DNA from: Endozoicomonas elysicola
Lineage (GTDB): Bacteria > Pseudomonadota > Gammaproteobacteria > Pseudomonadales > Endozoicomonadaceae
DNA: 64,000 nucleotides
Direction of reading: 5' to 3'
Assembly: GCF_000710775.1 (NCBI RefSeq)
Contig: NZ_JOJP01000001.1
Span: 3,576,583 to 3,640,582, forward strand
The position numbers were made by a program, and so were the translations under genes. The stretch's first letter is position 1. Every line of letters starts with the position of its first letter. Shown here one piece after another: positions 55,318 to 64,000 of the stretch. The notes below the pieces were generated by a model, which saw nothing but the letters and a program-made list of their open reading frames with translations, did no database searches and was not told where the DNA came from.

Positions 55318-56325
55318 TCAATCCTTACCCCAGGCCTTTTTGAGCTGATTCAACTTTTCCAAGTCACTCTGGAAGTACTCATGATGCAGTAACTCTTGAG
55401 CTGAGGGTCTATCGGCTGGATTAGCCGCTAGCATAGACTTCAGCAATTCCCCGGTATCTCTTGAAATCAGGCCTGCCCCTTCCGCTTTATCAATTCTTCT
55501 GAAAATACTCTGGATACTCCTGGGAAAAATCCTGAAAAATCCCATGATGGCACTCTTCCCCAATAACATTTCTGTCATAGTCGCACCCAGCATCCAGATA
55601 TCACTTTTCTCGTTATAACTACCTCTCCTGAACTTGGAGGTTTCCGGAGGTTGATACCTGATATCTCCACGGAAGCGTGTTGTTTGATCCACTTCTGTAG
55701 CACAACCAAAGTCTCCAACTCTCACTTGCCCTACTGGAGTGATCATTATGTTTGAGGGCTTTATATCTCTATGGACAATTTGCTTCTCATGCATATGCCC
55801 TACCCCTTGAAGGCTCTGAAATAAAAGACTCTTAAAGAACAGTTTTTCACTTTTGACTTCATCGATGGCTCGGAAACCACCTCCCCGCCTAAACAGAGCA
55901 ACGAAAGGATTTGTTTTTTTGTATACACCTACGGCGCCATGTTTACGGTATACAAGACGGCCAATATCAAGACCCGCATCCTCCATACCTATGTAATGAT
56001 ATTTATCATCACGCCATTCTTTCTCCAATGAAACACAATGCTCATGACCACCCAATCGCTCTAAAATTTTCACTTCCTTGTCAGAGTAGTTTTTTATATC
56101 AATTTTCTTCACTACTTTAAGAGGGCCTTCATTGCCTGTAAAAAACTGACTGACTGATCCCCAGTAACCTTTGCCCAGCTTTTTGAATTCCGTACCCTGA
56201 CCATTAAGAAAGTGTGCTTTATCACTTTTATGCCTGACTGTTTTTCTGCCTCTCCATTTCTTTACAACACCTTCGACAAGAGAAGACAATAAAGTGCGAA
56301 CTTGAGCACCTTTACCTATTTTCAT
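55318..56325 (-). CDS. Eukaryote-like Ser/Thr protein kinase
   Basis: From the ATG at 56325, which follows a GGAG ten bases upstream, the protein is 335 residues; a GTG at 56409 would add 28 more. All core kinase motifs are present: Gly loop GKGYWG at 51-56, ATP-binding Lys in LKVVKKI about 73, HRDIKPSN at 185-192 (catalytic Asp), DFG at 205-207, QPPE in place of APE about 225-228, and SDIWMLGATMTEML, the helix-F Asp. There is no membrane segment or PASTA sensor, so this is a soluble kinase without the usual bacterial receptor parts. The 300-bp region upstream is shared with the divergent Smr gene. Confidence 0.85.
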   Translation of the reverse strand: MKIGKGAQVRTLLSSLVEGVVKKWRGRKTVRHKSDKAHFLNGQGTEFKKLGKGYWGSVSQFFTGNEGPLKVVKKIDIKNYSDKEVKILERLGGHEHCVSLEKEWRDDKYHYIGMEDAGLDIGRLVYRKHGAVGVYKKTNPFVALFRRGGGFRAIDEVKSEKLFFKSLLFQSLQGVGHMHEKQIVHRDIKPSNIMITPVGQVRVGDFGCATEVDQTTRFRGDIRYQPPETSKFRRGSYNEKSDIWMLGATMTEMLLGKSAIMGFFRIFPRSIQSIFRRIDKAEGAGLISRDTGELLKSMLAANPADRPSAQELLHHEYFQSDLEKLNQLKKAWGKD

Positions 56326-56711
56326 ATTAAACCCACTCCATGGCTTTATATGGCTAATCCTTACAGCAACCACCTGAATTCTTCTCTGATAAGACACCAC
56401 CTTTTCCACAGAATATCATTAACCTCTCTGCAAGATACAGGTTCGAATCATTGATATAACAGGAGGAGAACGAATGATATGAGATCAATTTTCCAATAAT
56501 AATTTTCACAAATCTTTGAATACAGCATATCGTGCTCAGAGATCTAATGTCCGGCCTTTTTCCAAAACTCATTATGCTCAACGCCCACTTTCTCCCTCCC
56601 CACATTTATCAGAGCCAGATACTTTGCTGAACAATCTTCTGACAGTACAATGGACAACTTTGTTATTCACCTATAGCCACACTGCCAGTTCAGGGTTAAC
56701 CAGCCATTCTT

Positions 56712-57272
56712 ATGTCCGAGAAAGATGATGAACAAAGCTTCCTGGAAGCGATGAGTGACGTACGACCATTGATTGGCAAAAAAGGCAACAAGACCCATTC
56801 TGGGAATAGTCGAAAACCGAATGCAGATATCCCGGAAAGCACCTTAAGAGCTCGCCGAAAGGCTGCTGAGCTGGATAAGCCATCTTCTGGAGCCGCACTC
56901 TCTGAAGCATGGATTGAGCCTGTCGACCCCGAACAGTTTATTGAATTCTCTCGACCCGGAATCCAAACGACCAGACTCAGACAGTTACGTCAAGGGATGA
57001 TACCGGTTCAGTTTCAAGTGGATCTTCATGGTTACAAGATTGATGAAGCCAGAGAGTTGATCCATGAATTCATCCAGGTTTCCCGCTACCGTGGACTAAC
57101 CTGTGTGCGCATCATCCATGGCAAGTCTCACCGCAGCAAAGAGCGGCAATCGACGTTAAAGAGCCATACCAATCATTGGTTAAAGCAGATGCCGGATGTG
57201 CTGGCATTTTGTTCTGCACCACCTTCAGAAGGTGGAACGGGTTCAGTACTGGTCCTATTGAAACGAAAATAA
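56712..57272 (+). CDS. Smr-domain protein (SmrA-like)
   Basis: The 186-residue protein has a variable basic N-terminal half and a C-terminal Smr domain with VDLHGYKIDEARELI (about 103-117, the DLHG motif) and RIIHGKSHRSKE, the HGKG-like loop. The end GGTGSVLVLLKRK matches the family. Stand-alone Smr proteins have nicking endonuclease activity and may also act on RNA or stalled ribosomes. It begins after 300 bp of non-coding DNA, divergent from the kinase. No clear ribosome binding site stands before the ATG. Confidence 0.88.
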   Translation: MSEKDDEQSFLEAMSDVRPLIGKKGNKTHSGNSRKPNADIPESTLRARRKAAELDKPSSGAALSEAWIEPVDPEQFIEFSRPGIQTTRLRQLRQGMIPVQFQVDLHGYKIDEARELIHEFIQVSRYRGLTCVRIIHGKSHRSKERQSTLKSHTNHWLKQMPDVLAFCSAPPSEGGTGSVLVLLKRK

Positions 57273-57535
57273 TGCATGACATTTCACAACAAACCATAAG
57301 AACAAATGCTACTTATCGTCCGATAGCAGGCATGATAGTATTACTTCAATCAGGTCTATGATCTCTGCCTAAAATGCGTTGTATATCACCCAGTCTTTAC
57401 ACAGCTATCTGCCATTACCCGGCTGAGCGCTATTGGCGCACAGGCCTCTAGTCCCCCCCTGCCTGCCTTTTGCTGGAAAAAGAACACGACCAGCCTAAGT
57501 TTATTTATTTTGATCTCTTGATCGGGGGAACCCCT

Positions 57536-57937
57536 ATGTATTACTGGTTTATGCTGTTTCTGGCCATCATTACCGAGGTGGCCAGCACATCCTTTATGAA
57601 AATGGCATCAGGAAGCAGCCCTGTGATGGGCTATACACTGATGGCTATTTTAATATCTATTTCCTACTTCTTCCTGTCCCAGGCGGTTCGCAAAATCCCC
57701 CTGGCGATTGCTTATACCATGTGGGAAGGGCTCGGCCTGCTACTGATCAGCCTGATGTCCTGGTATTTCTTTGACGAAACGTTCTCAACCAACAAATTGA
57801 TTGCTATGGCTTCACTGATGACCGGCATGGTTTTGATTAACCTGGGGGAGAAACTATCGGAAAAGCAGGAACAGGAAAGTAAAGCGCAACCGACCAATGA
57901 GAAGGAGCTGCAGCCATGTCAGACCATCTGCAACTGA
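57536..57937 (+). CDS. Small multidrug resistance (SMR) family protein, MdtJ-like subunit
   Basis: The frame opens at 57470, but the ATG at 57536 is preceded by GGGGGA and starts the normal fold, giving 133 residues. Four membrane helices are seen, with the membrane-embedded Glu of SMR proteins in LAIITEVASTSFMKMA (about residue 14), and AIAYTMWEGLGLLLIS as the third-helix motif. A charged tail follows. It overlaps the next SMR gene by 22 bp, a layout typical of heteromeric pairs such as MdtJI, which exports spermidine. Confidence 0.85.
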   Translation: MYYWFMLFLAIITEVASTSFMKMASGSSPVMGYTLMAILISISYFFLSQAVRKIPLAIAYTMWEGLGLLLISLMSWYFFDETFSTNKLIAMASLMTGMVLINLGEKLSEKQEQESKAQPTNEKELQPCQTICN

Positions 57938-58251
57938 TTGCTATTTTCTGGGTCGTTGCCGCTTCAAGCTGTGACATTATTGGTAATGTACTGACCAAGC
58001 TGTCCAACGGCTTTACCAAAAAGCGGTTTGCCGTGATGGTGATGATCGTACAGATTGCGGCCTTTGTTTTCCTGTCCTTTGCCTTGGAAAGCATTGACCT
58101 CAGTGTTGCCTACGCACTCTGGGGAGCACTTGGTATTATTGCCACTTCGGTTATTGGAAGATTGATGTTTGGGGAAAGTCTACATCCGATCAAGGTACTG
58201 GGTATAGCAGTCACACTGATTGCCATTCTATTTCTCAAGCTCTCCATATAA
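57916..58251 (+). CDS. SMR family protein, MdtI-like subunit
   Basis: The 111-residue four-helix protein is the partner of the previous gene. In place of the embedded Glu it has SSCDIIGNVLTKLS (Asp near residue 18), as in MdtI-type subunits. SVAYALWGALGIIATSVIG is the third-helix signature. The start lies inside the previous gene with GGAG eight bases upstream, which implies translational coupling. The pair may export polyamines or cationic toxic compounds; the substrate is inferred from the pairing only. Confidence 0.85.
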   Translation: MSDHLQLIAIFWVVAASSCDIIGNVLTKLSNGFTKKRFAVMVMIVQIAAFVFLSFALESIDLSVAYALWGALGIIATSVIGRLMFGESLHPIKVLGIAVTLIAILFLKLSI

Positions 58252-58258
58252 TCTAAAC

Positions 58259-58283
58259 GTAACACGGCATTCTGCCGTGTTAC
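58259..58283 (+). terminator. Terminator after the SMR pair
   Basis: A perfect 11-bp stem (58259-58269 with 58273-58283) has a three-base loop and starts seven bases after the stop codon. It is strong as a hairpin but followed by A-rich rather than T-rich DNA. Confidence 0.65.
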
Positions 58284-58592
58284 ATAAAACAAAAGCTGAT
58301 TTACTGAGTCAATGCTGTTTTATAAGCCAGTAAAATCAATCATTTTATTCCAGGGGGCAGTTCGTACTTCCTCCACCCTTTTAAATAGAAGCTCTAATAG
58401 TTTTTCTCCTCACATAGATATTTGACCTAACAAGTAAATGATATAAAAAATACAAAAGTTACTGAACATTTACACCAGTTAGCAATCTCATTAAATTGGA
58501 TAATCACAAATTTAAAAAAAATCTGATCACCTACACAGGAATACATCATTTAAAATAAACTGTTAGTTTATCAGGAGTGACTATCAAGACTC
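58284..58592. other. AT-rich gap before the second kinase locus
   Basis: About 310 bp of AT-rich DNA without a gene, tRNA or clear repeat. It probably contains the promoter for the small unknown gene and the kinase that follow. Confidence 0.4.
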
Positions 58593-58865
58593 ATGAAACA
58601 CTCTCTTCCTGAAAATCTAAAAACCTTAAATATCAATATATTAAAATCGACCCACAGTTTTTTAAATCATCTTACATATACTGGGTCAAAGAGCATGACA
58701 AGGGTATCAGTCATCAAATTAGGTCACTTACTTAGGCTAAACTCTTTTCCTGCCGGTGGTTCATCCGAGGCAAGACTGATTGAATTCATTCAAATATTCC
58801 AGCAGCTCGAAAAGGGTGGAACAACGAACTCCCCCGTTAGTTATATAAACAAAAACAAATGGTAA
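58593..58865 (+). CDS. Small unknown protein upstream of a kinase
   Basis: A 90-residue frame, Asn/Lys/Ser-rich, without signal peptide or membrane segment. AGGAG is 15 bases upstream of the ATG, further than ideal. It ends 50 bp before the kinase gene on the same strand. No family is recognised. It could be a small cotranscribed partner of the kinase or a chance frame. Confidence 0.35.
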   Translation: MKHSLPENLKTLNINILKSTHSFLNHLTYTGSKSMTRVSVIKLGHLLRLNSFPAGGSSEARLIEFIQIFQQLEKGGTTNSPVSYINKNKW

Positions 58866-58915
58866 TCTGCCCAACAACTATTTAATAACTATCCAAAGAT
58901 AAAAAGGAGAAAATC

Positions 58916-60472
58916 ATGGATGCTAGACCAAAAATTGAAGGAAATGGGTTTGCAATAGGCCACCATGTATTTGCGGGTAAAGACGACGCTTCTGCAGCTC
59001 CCGTGGAAGCTACAAGATATAGGGGAAGGCTGACCCGAGCAGTTGATGTAAACAGGCAACCTGTTTTCAGAGCATCCACTATGTCTCAGAATTACTCTGT
59101 TACTCGTACAAATGTTTCACCAACAGCGAACTATCCCTCAACACCTAAAAAATCTGGGACAGAAATTGTGACCCAAAAGCTTCGTCATTGTTATTTGTCT
59201 GAGATTGAAACGGCAATACAAACTCTTATCCCCTTAAACGGTAAAGTTGTAGAAAAAAAACTAGGGCAAGGCTCAGAAGGCTCTATTTATAAATGCTGGG
59301 AGTTCAACCCGGAGCAAAAAGACAGGGGCGAGGGCTCAGCCTACGCCATCAAAAAGGTGGACTTTTCCCACCCGGATTTTCCTGACCGTCTGGACCCTGA
59401 TTTTTCTAACCCTCTGATAGATGAAGATGAAAAACCAACCGGCGAATTGCTCGGTGGAAAAATGGCCGCTATTGCCGAATTAGAGGGCAAGGGAAGCTTT
59501 ATTTTAAGCCATGGTCTTTACATTGTTCTAAACCTACAAGACAAAACAGTTCGGAGTATTCCTGGTGACTTTGTCAAAGATGAAAAATTTACGAAATATG
59601 ACCACCTGTGCGCTATCGTAACATTCACTGCACCTGAAGGTGATGCTGTAGGTTTTTGCAAGGGTGGTTGTTCAGTTGATGCATTCCAAAAGTTCCGGGA
59701 TGATGTGCTGAATGCTCTTGTTCATTGTCATGCTAGGAACATTCCTCATAGTGATATAAAACTTGAAAATATCTTAGTGCTTGATAAAAAAGGAAGTGCT
59801 GCTGTTACTGACTTTGGTACGGCAAAGCAACGTTCATATGGCCCTGATGCTAAGAAAATGGACGAGCCTGTAGGATACAGCCCTCCCTATCTTCCACCAG
59901 AATATGCAGATATTCCTGGGTTCGTAGACCAGATGTCACTTTATGACAATGACGTGTGGGCTTATGGTCTTTGTTTAGCGATGATTGCGACCGGCAAATC
60001 GCAAATCCCATTGTTTCTTCAGCAATTCACCGATAACTATTATTCGGATGGAATGAGACTGAAGGATTTTCTAGACAATCATAAAAAATCCAGAGGAATT
60101 GCCAGAGAATTAATGAAGCCATTGATGACAGAAGACACTATTGCCCTGTTAGACTATATATTCCGCCCAGAGCACGAACGACCAACGGCAAAAGAGGTGA
60201 AAACTTTTCTGGAGCATCAGGCTACCAGTAAGACCGTGGCAGGAGCCAGACAAAACCTGCAAGATCTGCCACTATCAGGCGCTGTTGGCGGAGCACCACA
60301 AGCTATTCCAAGTCCTTCCAAGGACAGGGCTGAAGATGTTCTAGACGGGCTTTTATCTCGTGATATCACGTCGATTGAGAGATATTTCAGCCTTCCAGAG
60401 GCTGATCAAAAATATATTAGCCTTCAGTTAGGAGGGCCGCAGGCATTAGAGCATTTGATGGCGCAGTTTTAA
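58916..60472 (+). CDS. Eukaryote-like protein kinase with altered catalytic loop
   Basis: The 518-residue protein starts after a good AAGGAG. Residues 1-90 are disordered and basic. The kinase domain (about 107-430) has the Gly loop LGQGSEGS (116-123), Lys in AYAIKKVDF (about 146), a catalytic loop HSDIKLEN at 278-285 where the usual HRD Arg is Ser, DFG at 299-301, and PPEYAD followed by NDVWAYGLCLAMI. The catalytic Asp, the DFG Asp and the Asn of the loop are kept, so activity is possible, but the missing Arg means it would not depend on activation-loop phosphorylation in the usual way. A C-terminal ~85 residues are unassigned. Confidence 0.8.
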   Translation: MDARPKIEGNGFAIGHHVFAGKDDASAAPVEATRYRGRLTRAVDVNRQPVFRASTMSQNYSVTRTNVSPTANYPSTPKKSGTEIVTQKLRHCYLSEIETAIQTLIPLNGKVVEKKLGQGSEGSIYKCWEFNPEQKDRGEGSAYAIKKVDFSHPDFPDRLDPDFSNPLIDEDEKPTGELLGGKMAAIAELEGKGSFILSHGLYIVLNLQDKTVRSIPGDFVKDEKFTKYDHLCAIVTFTAPEGDAVGFCKGGCSVDAFQKFRDDVLNALVHCHARNIPHSDIKLENILVLDKKGSAAVTDFGTAKQRSYGPDAKKMDEPVGYSPPYLPPEYADIPGFVDQMSLYDNDVWAYGLCLAMIATGKSQIPLFLQQFTDNYYSDGMRLKDFLDNHKKSRGIARELMKPLMTEDTIALLDYIFRPEHERPTAKEVKTFLEHQATSKTVAGARQNLQDLPLSGAVGGAPQAIPSPSKDRAEDVLDGLLSRDITSIERYFSLPEADQKYISLQLGGPQALEHLMAQF

Positions 60473-60641
60473 TGATCATTGATGCGCTCTCATGGTGCTG
60501 TTGTGCGAAAACCGTCAACAGAACCCTTTTATAATCACCTGACTCTCGGCACCTGCCCCCATTAAGAGAGCTAACCTCATGCCCCTTGCGACAAGGCCTG
60601 ATCAAAAGCCTCAGCCGCATCGACCTACGTTAAAACCATGT

Positions 60642-60670
60642 TCAGGGCACATCAATATGATGTGCCCTGA
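60642..60670. terminator. Bidirectional terminator between the kinase and MATE genes
   Basis: A perfect 13-bp stem (60642-60654 with 60658-60670) has a three-base loop and lies four bases beyond the MATE gene stop, between convergent genes. Confidence 0.8.
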
Positions 60671-60673
60671 CAA

Positions 60674-62020
60674 CTACTTCACCACCAGACAGCAGCGACA
60701 GCAAGTCCCTATGGCGGCTAGAAAGTAAGCGACAACCATTGCCAGCCAGAACCCTTTTACACCCAATGGCGCACCCAAAAAGTCCATATTTGCCAGAAAA
60801 TACCCCAAGGGCAGCATAATACCCCAAAGGGAAACCAACATGATCCACATGACAGAAAAGGCATCCCGATAAGCTCTTAATGCAGCTGCACCTAACTGCT
60901 GAATAACCGTAAGCAGCAGATAAATCACCACTAACCCCATTAGTGATGCTGCAAGTTCAATAACAGCCAGATCCTGAGTATATAAACGCACTATGGAGAA
61001 CCTTGCCCACCAGCCCCCAACCCCCAGAACGCACATAACCATAAAGGAGATAGAAAGCCCCACCAGAGAAACAAAGCCCCCCATGGATGAATGTCCAGCG
61101 CCTATATAATAGGCTGCTCTTATGGTCACAGCGCCCCCAATGGCAGAGGGAACCATCATCAATAATGTCGAAACGTTAAAGACTATCTGGTGCGCTCCAA
61201 CAACAACATGCCCGTGGGATGCCAGTAAAACGGTGATCACCATAAACACCAGAAACTGACAAAACAGTGTAACCGCAATGGGCAGCCCAATTGCAACCAG
61301 AGCCTTCAGCTTTTCTAGGTCAAGATCCAGTGCGTAGCAAAAAGGAGATGTTGATTTCAGTGCCTTGTTAAAACAGATATAAGCCACCATAAAAAGCGGT
61401 GAAAGCCACATAATAACGGCTGTGGCGATACCACACCCTAGACCGCCCATTTCTGGCAGACCAAATCGCCCATATATCAGGGCATAGTTCAGTGGGATAT
61501 TGATCAGCAGCCCCAGCACCTGGGCAACCATCACGGAACGAACATAACCCTGCCCCTCCAGATAGCTTCGCAATGCCTGATTCAAAGCAACGCCCGGCAT
61601 TCCCAGAGCGACAAATGTTAAATAGCCTGAAGCAATTTCCCGGACAGCATTACTGGCATCCACGTAGATCAATAGCTCGGAAAAAACAGACAGCAATGCC
61701 AGACCGACAATCCCCGAACCTGTAGCAAGCAATAGACCCTGCTGGCCCATAGCGACAATATCCCGTAGCTTTCTAGCCCCATACAGCTGAGAGATAAAAG
61801 CCGTTTTCCCCATCAGCAGACCAACAAGAAAAACATTGACGGGAATCCAGGCCGTATAGGCAATGGCTACACCGGCCAGATCAACTGAGCTGTACTGCCC
61901 TGCCATCAGCGTGTCGATGAAGCCCGCAAGCGACATCACCAGATATGTGCCCATCAGGGGCAGTGAGAGCTTGAGCAGCGCTCTGAACTCTCGAAGAATA
62001 CAATGATTGTGAAATAACAT
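60674..62020 (-). CDS. MATE-family efflux transporter
   Basis: The 448-residue protein has about twelve membrane helices in two homologous halves. The N-terminal half starts LLKLSLPLMGTYLVMSLAGFIDTLMAG, matching the NorM type (shown in part), and includes GVALNQALRSYLEGQGY. The second half begins near LVAIGLPIAVTLFCQF. MATE proteins export cationic drugs and metabolites in exchange for sodium ions or protons. The gene stands alone, converging on the kinase gene. The ribosome binding site is weak. Confidence 0.9.
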   Translation of the reverse strand: MLFHNHCILREFRALLKLSLPLMGTYLVMSLAGFIDTLMAGQYSSVDLAGVAIAYTAWIPVNVFLVGLLMGKTAFISQLYGARKLRDIVAMGQQGLLLATGSGIVGLALLSVFSELLIYVDASNAVREIASGYLTFVALGMPGVALNQALRSYLEGQGYVRSVMVAQVLGLLINIPLNYALIYGRFGLPEMGGLGCGIATAVIMWLSPLFMVAYICFNKALKSTSPFCYALDLDLEKLKALVAIGLPIAVTLFCQFLVFMVITVLLASHGHVVVGAHQIVFNVSTLLMMVPSAIGGAVTIRAAYYIGAGHSSMGGFVSLVGLSISFMVMCVLGVGGWWARFSIVRLYTQDLAVIELAASLMGLVVIYLLLTVIQQLGAAALRAYRDAFSVMWIMLVSLWGIMLPLGYFLANMDFLGAPLGVKGFWLAMVVAYFLAAIGTCCRCCLVVK

Positions 62021-62402
62021 ACTTCAGCCAGCTGGAAAATAATCCATAAGCAAGCCCCACACTCTGATTAGCGTGGGTACTGTTTGGGAGTTCAATGAAA
62101 TAAGAGCGCTGAAGCAGCTAGTAGATGACCGGCTGAGGCCAGCCAGTGTTAACAAGCGCAGAGACAACCGCCGCATAAAGCAGAGTGACTGTCATTGTGT
62201 TCTGAGCTTGTCGAATCATGATCAGTGAAAAGCGGGTAATAGTGTTGACGCCAACCTTAAACAATCCCAAGTTCCCTTGCAATAAGGCATGATCGAAAGC
62301 CTTGGAGAGTATTTCAGACAAATTTGAAACATTGTTAACCGAATCATGACTGGCTACAGTGAATGAATAGCTCCTCTTAGCTTCTATTTAACAGGATTTT
62401 CT
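62021..62402. other. Intergenic region between MATE and lipoprotein genes
   Basis: A 382-bp divergent region. A 67-codon frame on the minus strand (62118-62321) begins with TTG and lacks a ribosome binding site; it is probably not a gene. Apart from a short CCCAC/GTGGG hairpin near 62060 nothing stands out. Confidence 0.4.
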
Positions 62403-63089
62403 ATGAAGGGTATTCAATACTTCTTTCTGACAGGACGTTTAGCCATTATCACCAGTATCATCGCCCTACTTGCCAGTTGTGGATTCAGCAAATCGTTTAT
62501 CAGCAGTGCACCGGAGATTGGGGAAAGTATTGGCGGCCCTCAAAAAGTGATGCGTTATCCTGAGTTCGCTATTACATTCGACCCAAGAAATGATGTTCAG
62601 CTGGGGCAGGTTGATTATGTCGTGTTAATCCCTTATCGAGCTAGCTCCGGTGAGACTCAACATAACAAAGCAAAGCCGGGTAAGTTCAGAATGGGGATCT
62701 CTCTCTTTCCCTACCAGAAGGGCCTGACACTGGACCTTTCTCAGGTCACTCTTGAGATTGACGGCAAACACTATACAACAACCAGTGTGTTCCCATACCC
62801 ATATGCTCATTACCCCACTGAGCAGGCCAAACGCTTCTCCGATAAAATCCATGGCTGCCCGGAATCTCAGTCCCGGGTCTTTCAGGGCTCCTTACCGGAG
62901 CAGCCTGTCGTCCTTGAAGCCAATGGCTTATGGAATTGTTACGAACTGGAATTCAGTGTGGATACGCCTTCACCGAGAAAGCATTTTAGAACTGGTCTAA
63001 GTATATATAATGAAAAGAATCAATTAGTGCGAACCATCACTATTCCTTTTTCTCCATTAGAATGGGGGCATAGTGACTCTTTCCCTTAG
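62403..63089 (+). CDS. Unknown lipoprotein
   Basis: The 228-residue protein has a lipoprotein signal with the lipobox LASC near residue 26 (after a hydrophobic stretch from 12). The mature part looks mainly beta-stranded (ITFDPRNDVQLGQVDYVVLIPY, LTLDLSQVTLEIDGKHY), like an immunoglobulin-type or similar sandwich. Two Cys (HGCPES and WNCYEL) could form a disulfide. AGGA precedes the ATG. No family is recognised. Confidence 0.6.
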   Translation: MKGIQYFFLTGRLAIITSIIALLASCGFSKSFISSAPEIGESIGGPQKVMRYPEFAITFDPRNDVQLGQVDYVVLIPYRASSGETQHNKAKPGKFRMGISLFPYQKGLTLDLSQVTLEIDGKHYTTTSVFPYPYAHYPTEQAKRFSDKIHGCPESQSRVFQGSLPEQPVVLEANGLWNCYELEFSVDTPSPRKHFRTGLSIYNEKNQLVRTITIPFSPLEWGHSDSFP

Positions 63090-63152
63090 GGGGCTTAGAG
63101 AACTCAAAGTGGGAACAGCCACCGCGCACTGTTCTCACTTACAAAGAAACGG

Positions 63153-63590
63153 CTACTCAATCTCGCCCGATTCAATTTTCTGAATAAGCGTTTTCAGCTC
63201 TTCTGGAATACTGGCCTTGGAGTTAGTGACAAAGTTAAACATGACACCCGTTGCGGTCCCCGTTGTGGTCACTCTGTTCATGCTTTTACTGTAAATCGCA
63301 TACTCCATGGTAAAGCGATCTTCCTGCACATCACTCACCCTTGAGCCCACCAGTAAAGTATCCGGATAAGTCACCGGAGCCTTATAAAAGCATTGGGTAT
63401 GACTGATCACAGGGCCTATACCACTGCCCTTCGCTTTTTCCATTACCTGTATTTTATCGAAATAATCGATACGGGCCGTTTCAAAATAGCGGAAATACAC
63501 GACATTATTAACGTGCTGAAGGGCATCCATATCCCCCCAGGCTACGGGTATCTCAGTAATAACTGGGTAGTCTTCCAGCAGGTGCTCCAC
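63153..63590 (-). CDS. Acyl-CoA thioesterase, 4HBT (YbgC-like) family
   Basis: The 145-residue hot-dog fold protein has VAWGDMDALQHVNNVVYFRYFETARIDYF near its N-terminus; the Asp of GDMD is the catalytic residue of the 4HBT class. The GTG start is supported by AAGGAG eight bases upstream. Such enzymes hydrolyse short- to medium-chain acyl-CoAs. It is not in a tol-pal context, so the YbgC role there cannot be assumed. Confidence 0.88.
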   Translation of the reverse strand: MEHLLEDYPVITEIPVAWGDMDALQHVNNVVYFRYFETARIDYFDKIQVMEKAKGSGIGPVISHTQCFYKAPVTYPDTLLVGSRVSDVQEDRFTMEYAIYSKSMNRVTTTGTATGVMFNFVTNSKASIPEELKTLIQKIESGEIE

Positions 63591-63805
63591 AATAATTACT
63601 CCTTCTTGTTATCTTTCAATTAATGTGTGCATTTAACCATTCACAGGCAACGATAAAGGGAATTCTGTGAATTCACAATATATTCACGCTCACGGTAATT
63701 TCCGAAGTCGGTTACGGTTTATCATTGACTGACTTCGAATGACCGTTCTGTTAGCATGAATATCCGGCTACAAGGCCCTCAACCCTTTTCTTTATTGGAG
63801 GACCA

Positions 63806-64000
63806 ATGTCGGAACATTCCCAGGATTTCGCTCACTCTCCCGTTTCAGCTGAAGCCCGAAAAGGCTTTTTTCCCATTCTGGTGGTGATGGTCGGTTTTAC
63901 CTTCTTTTCAGCCAGTATGTGGTCCGGTGGAACCCTGGGACAAGGTCTGGACTTTTCCAGCTTTCTGATCACAGTGATGATCGGCAACCTTCTGCTCGGC
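63806..64000 (+). CDS. Start of an NCS1/CodB-like cytosine permease (partial)
   Basis: The gene runs off the right edge after 65 codons. The ATG at 63806 has a strong GGAGG five bases upstream. After a hydrophilic N-terminus the first membrane segment, FFPILVVMVGFTFFSASMW, is followed by SGGTLGQGLDFSSFLITVMIG, which resembles the N-terminus of cytosine/purine permeases of the NCS1 family (SMWxGGTLG). The substrate is not certain. A pair of 7-bp inverted arms (63703-63709 with 63731-63737) lies upstream and could be an operator. Confidence 0.6.
   Translation, partial: MSEHSQDFAHSPVSAEARKGFFPILVVMVGFTFFSASMWSGGTLGQGLDFSSFLITVMIGNLLLG

Noticed and set aside
62118-62321. 67-codon minus-strand frame with a hydrophobic middle
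   Set aside because: It begins with TTG without a ribosome binding site and has no recognisable relatives; it was kept only as a remark in the intergenic entry.
1-64000. tRNA, rRNA or CRISPR arrays
   Set aside because: I scanned the larger gaps for cloverleaf tRNA ends and for regularly spaced direct repeats and saw none. A tRNAscan-SE and CRISPR finder run would settle this.

Overview
The window looks like chromosomal DNA of a marine, probably host-associated gammaproteobacterium. The gene order rpsB-tsf-pyrH-frr-uppS-cdsA-dxr-rseP-bamA-skp-lpxD-fabZ-lpxA-lpxB-rnhB is the classic gammaproteobacterial block. The accessory content points to the Oceanospirillales, with Endozoicomonas-like bacteria as my best guess. 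It includes eukaryote-like protein kinases, several large low-complexity or effector-like proteins without recognisable domains, and a glucosylglycerate (compatible solute) locus. That placement is inference; no rRNA or other taxonomic marker is present.

Layout. 1-3.3 kb: the end of a Gln/Pro-rich protein, a decayed IS982-family transposase and an unknown membrane protein. 3.25-18.9 kb (minus strand): the translation and envelope superoperon, with terminator-like hairpins after bamA, between lpxD and fabZ, between rpsB and tsf, and after tsf. 19-24.4 kb: an unknown basic protein, then galU-mpgP-gpgS (minus) divergent from a glucosylglycerate phosphorylase (plus), which together can form a closed glucosylglycerate cycle. 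24.4-30 kb: three unknown exported proteins, two of them tandem paralogues. 30.3-36.8 kb: an AbgT transporter, map, dgoK and glnD. 36.8-38.5 kb: an ERIC-like palindrome, corA, and a roughly 263-bp element made of three nested or adjacent inverted repeats. 38.5-47.2 kb: a YbaK-like deacylase, brnQ, a RimK-like ATP-grasp operon whose retropepsin-like lipoprotein carries a duplicated domain, and a diguanylate cyclase. 47.2-52 kb: an unknown 712-aa protein, a long AT-rich gap and an unknown membrane/coiled-coil protein. 52.3-55.2 kb: cydABX. 55.3-64 kb: two eukaryote-like kinases, an Smr protein, a paired SMR exporter, a MATE exporter, a lipoprotein, a thioesterase and the start of an NCS1 permease.

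How the genes work together. The minus-strand block supplies ribosome function (S2, EF-Ts, RRF), UMP kinase, undecaprenyl-PP and CDP-diacylglycerol, isoprenoid precursor (Dxr), outer-membrane assembly (BamA, Skp, RseP) and lipid A (LpxD, FabZ, LpxA, LpxB). The glpg-type locus could make UDP-glucose (GalU), couple glucose to 3-phosphoglycerate (GpgS), dephosphorylate it (MpgP) and recover glucose-1-phosphate (phosphorylase). About 13 kb of accessory genes lies between rpsB and map-glnD, which are neighbours in E. coli, so that stretch is a likely insertion hot spot. Unknown genes are described as such.
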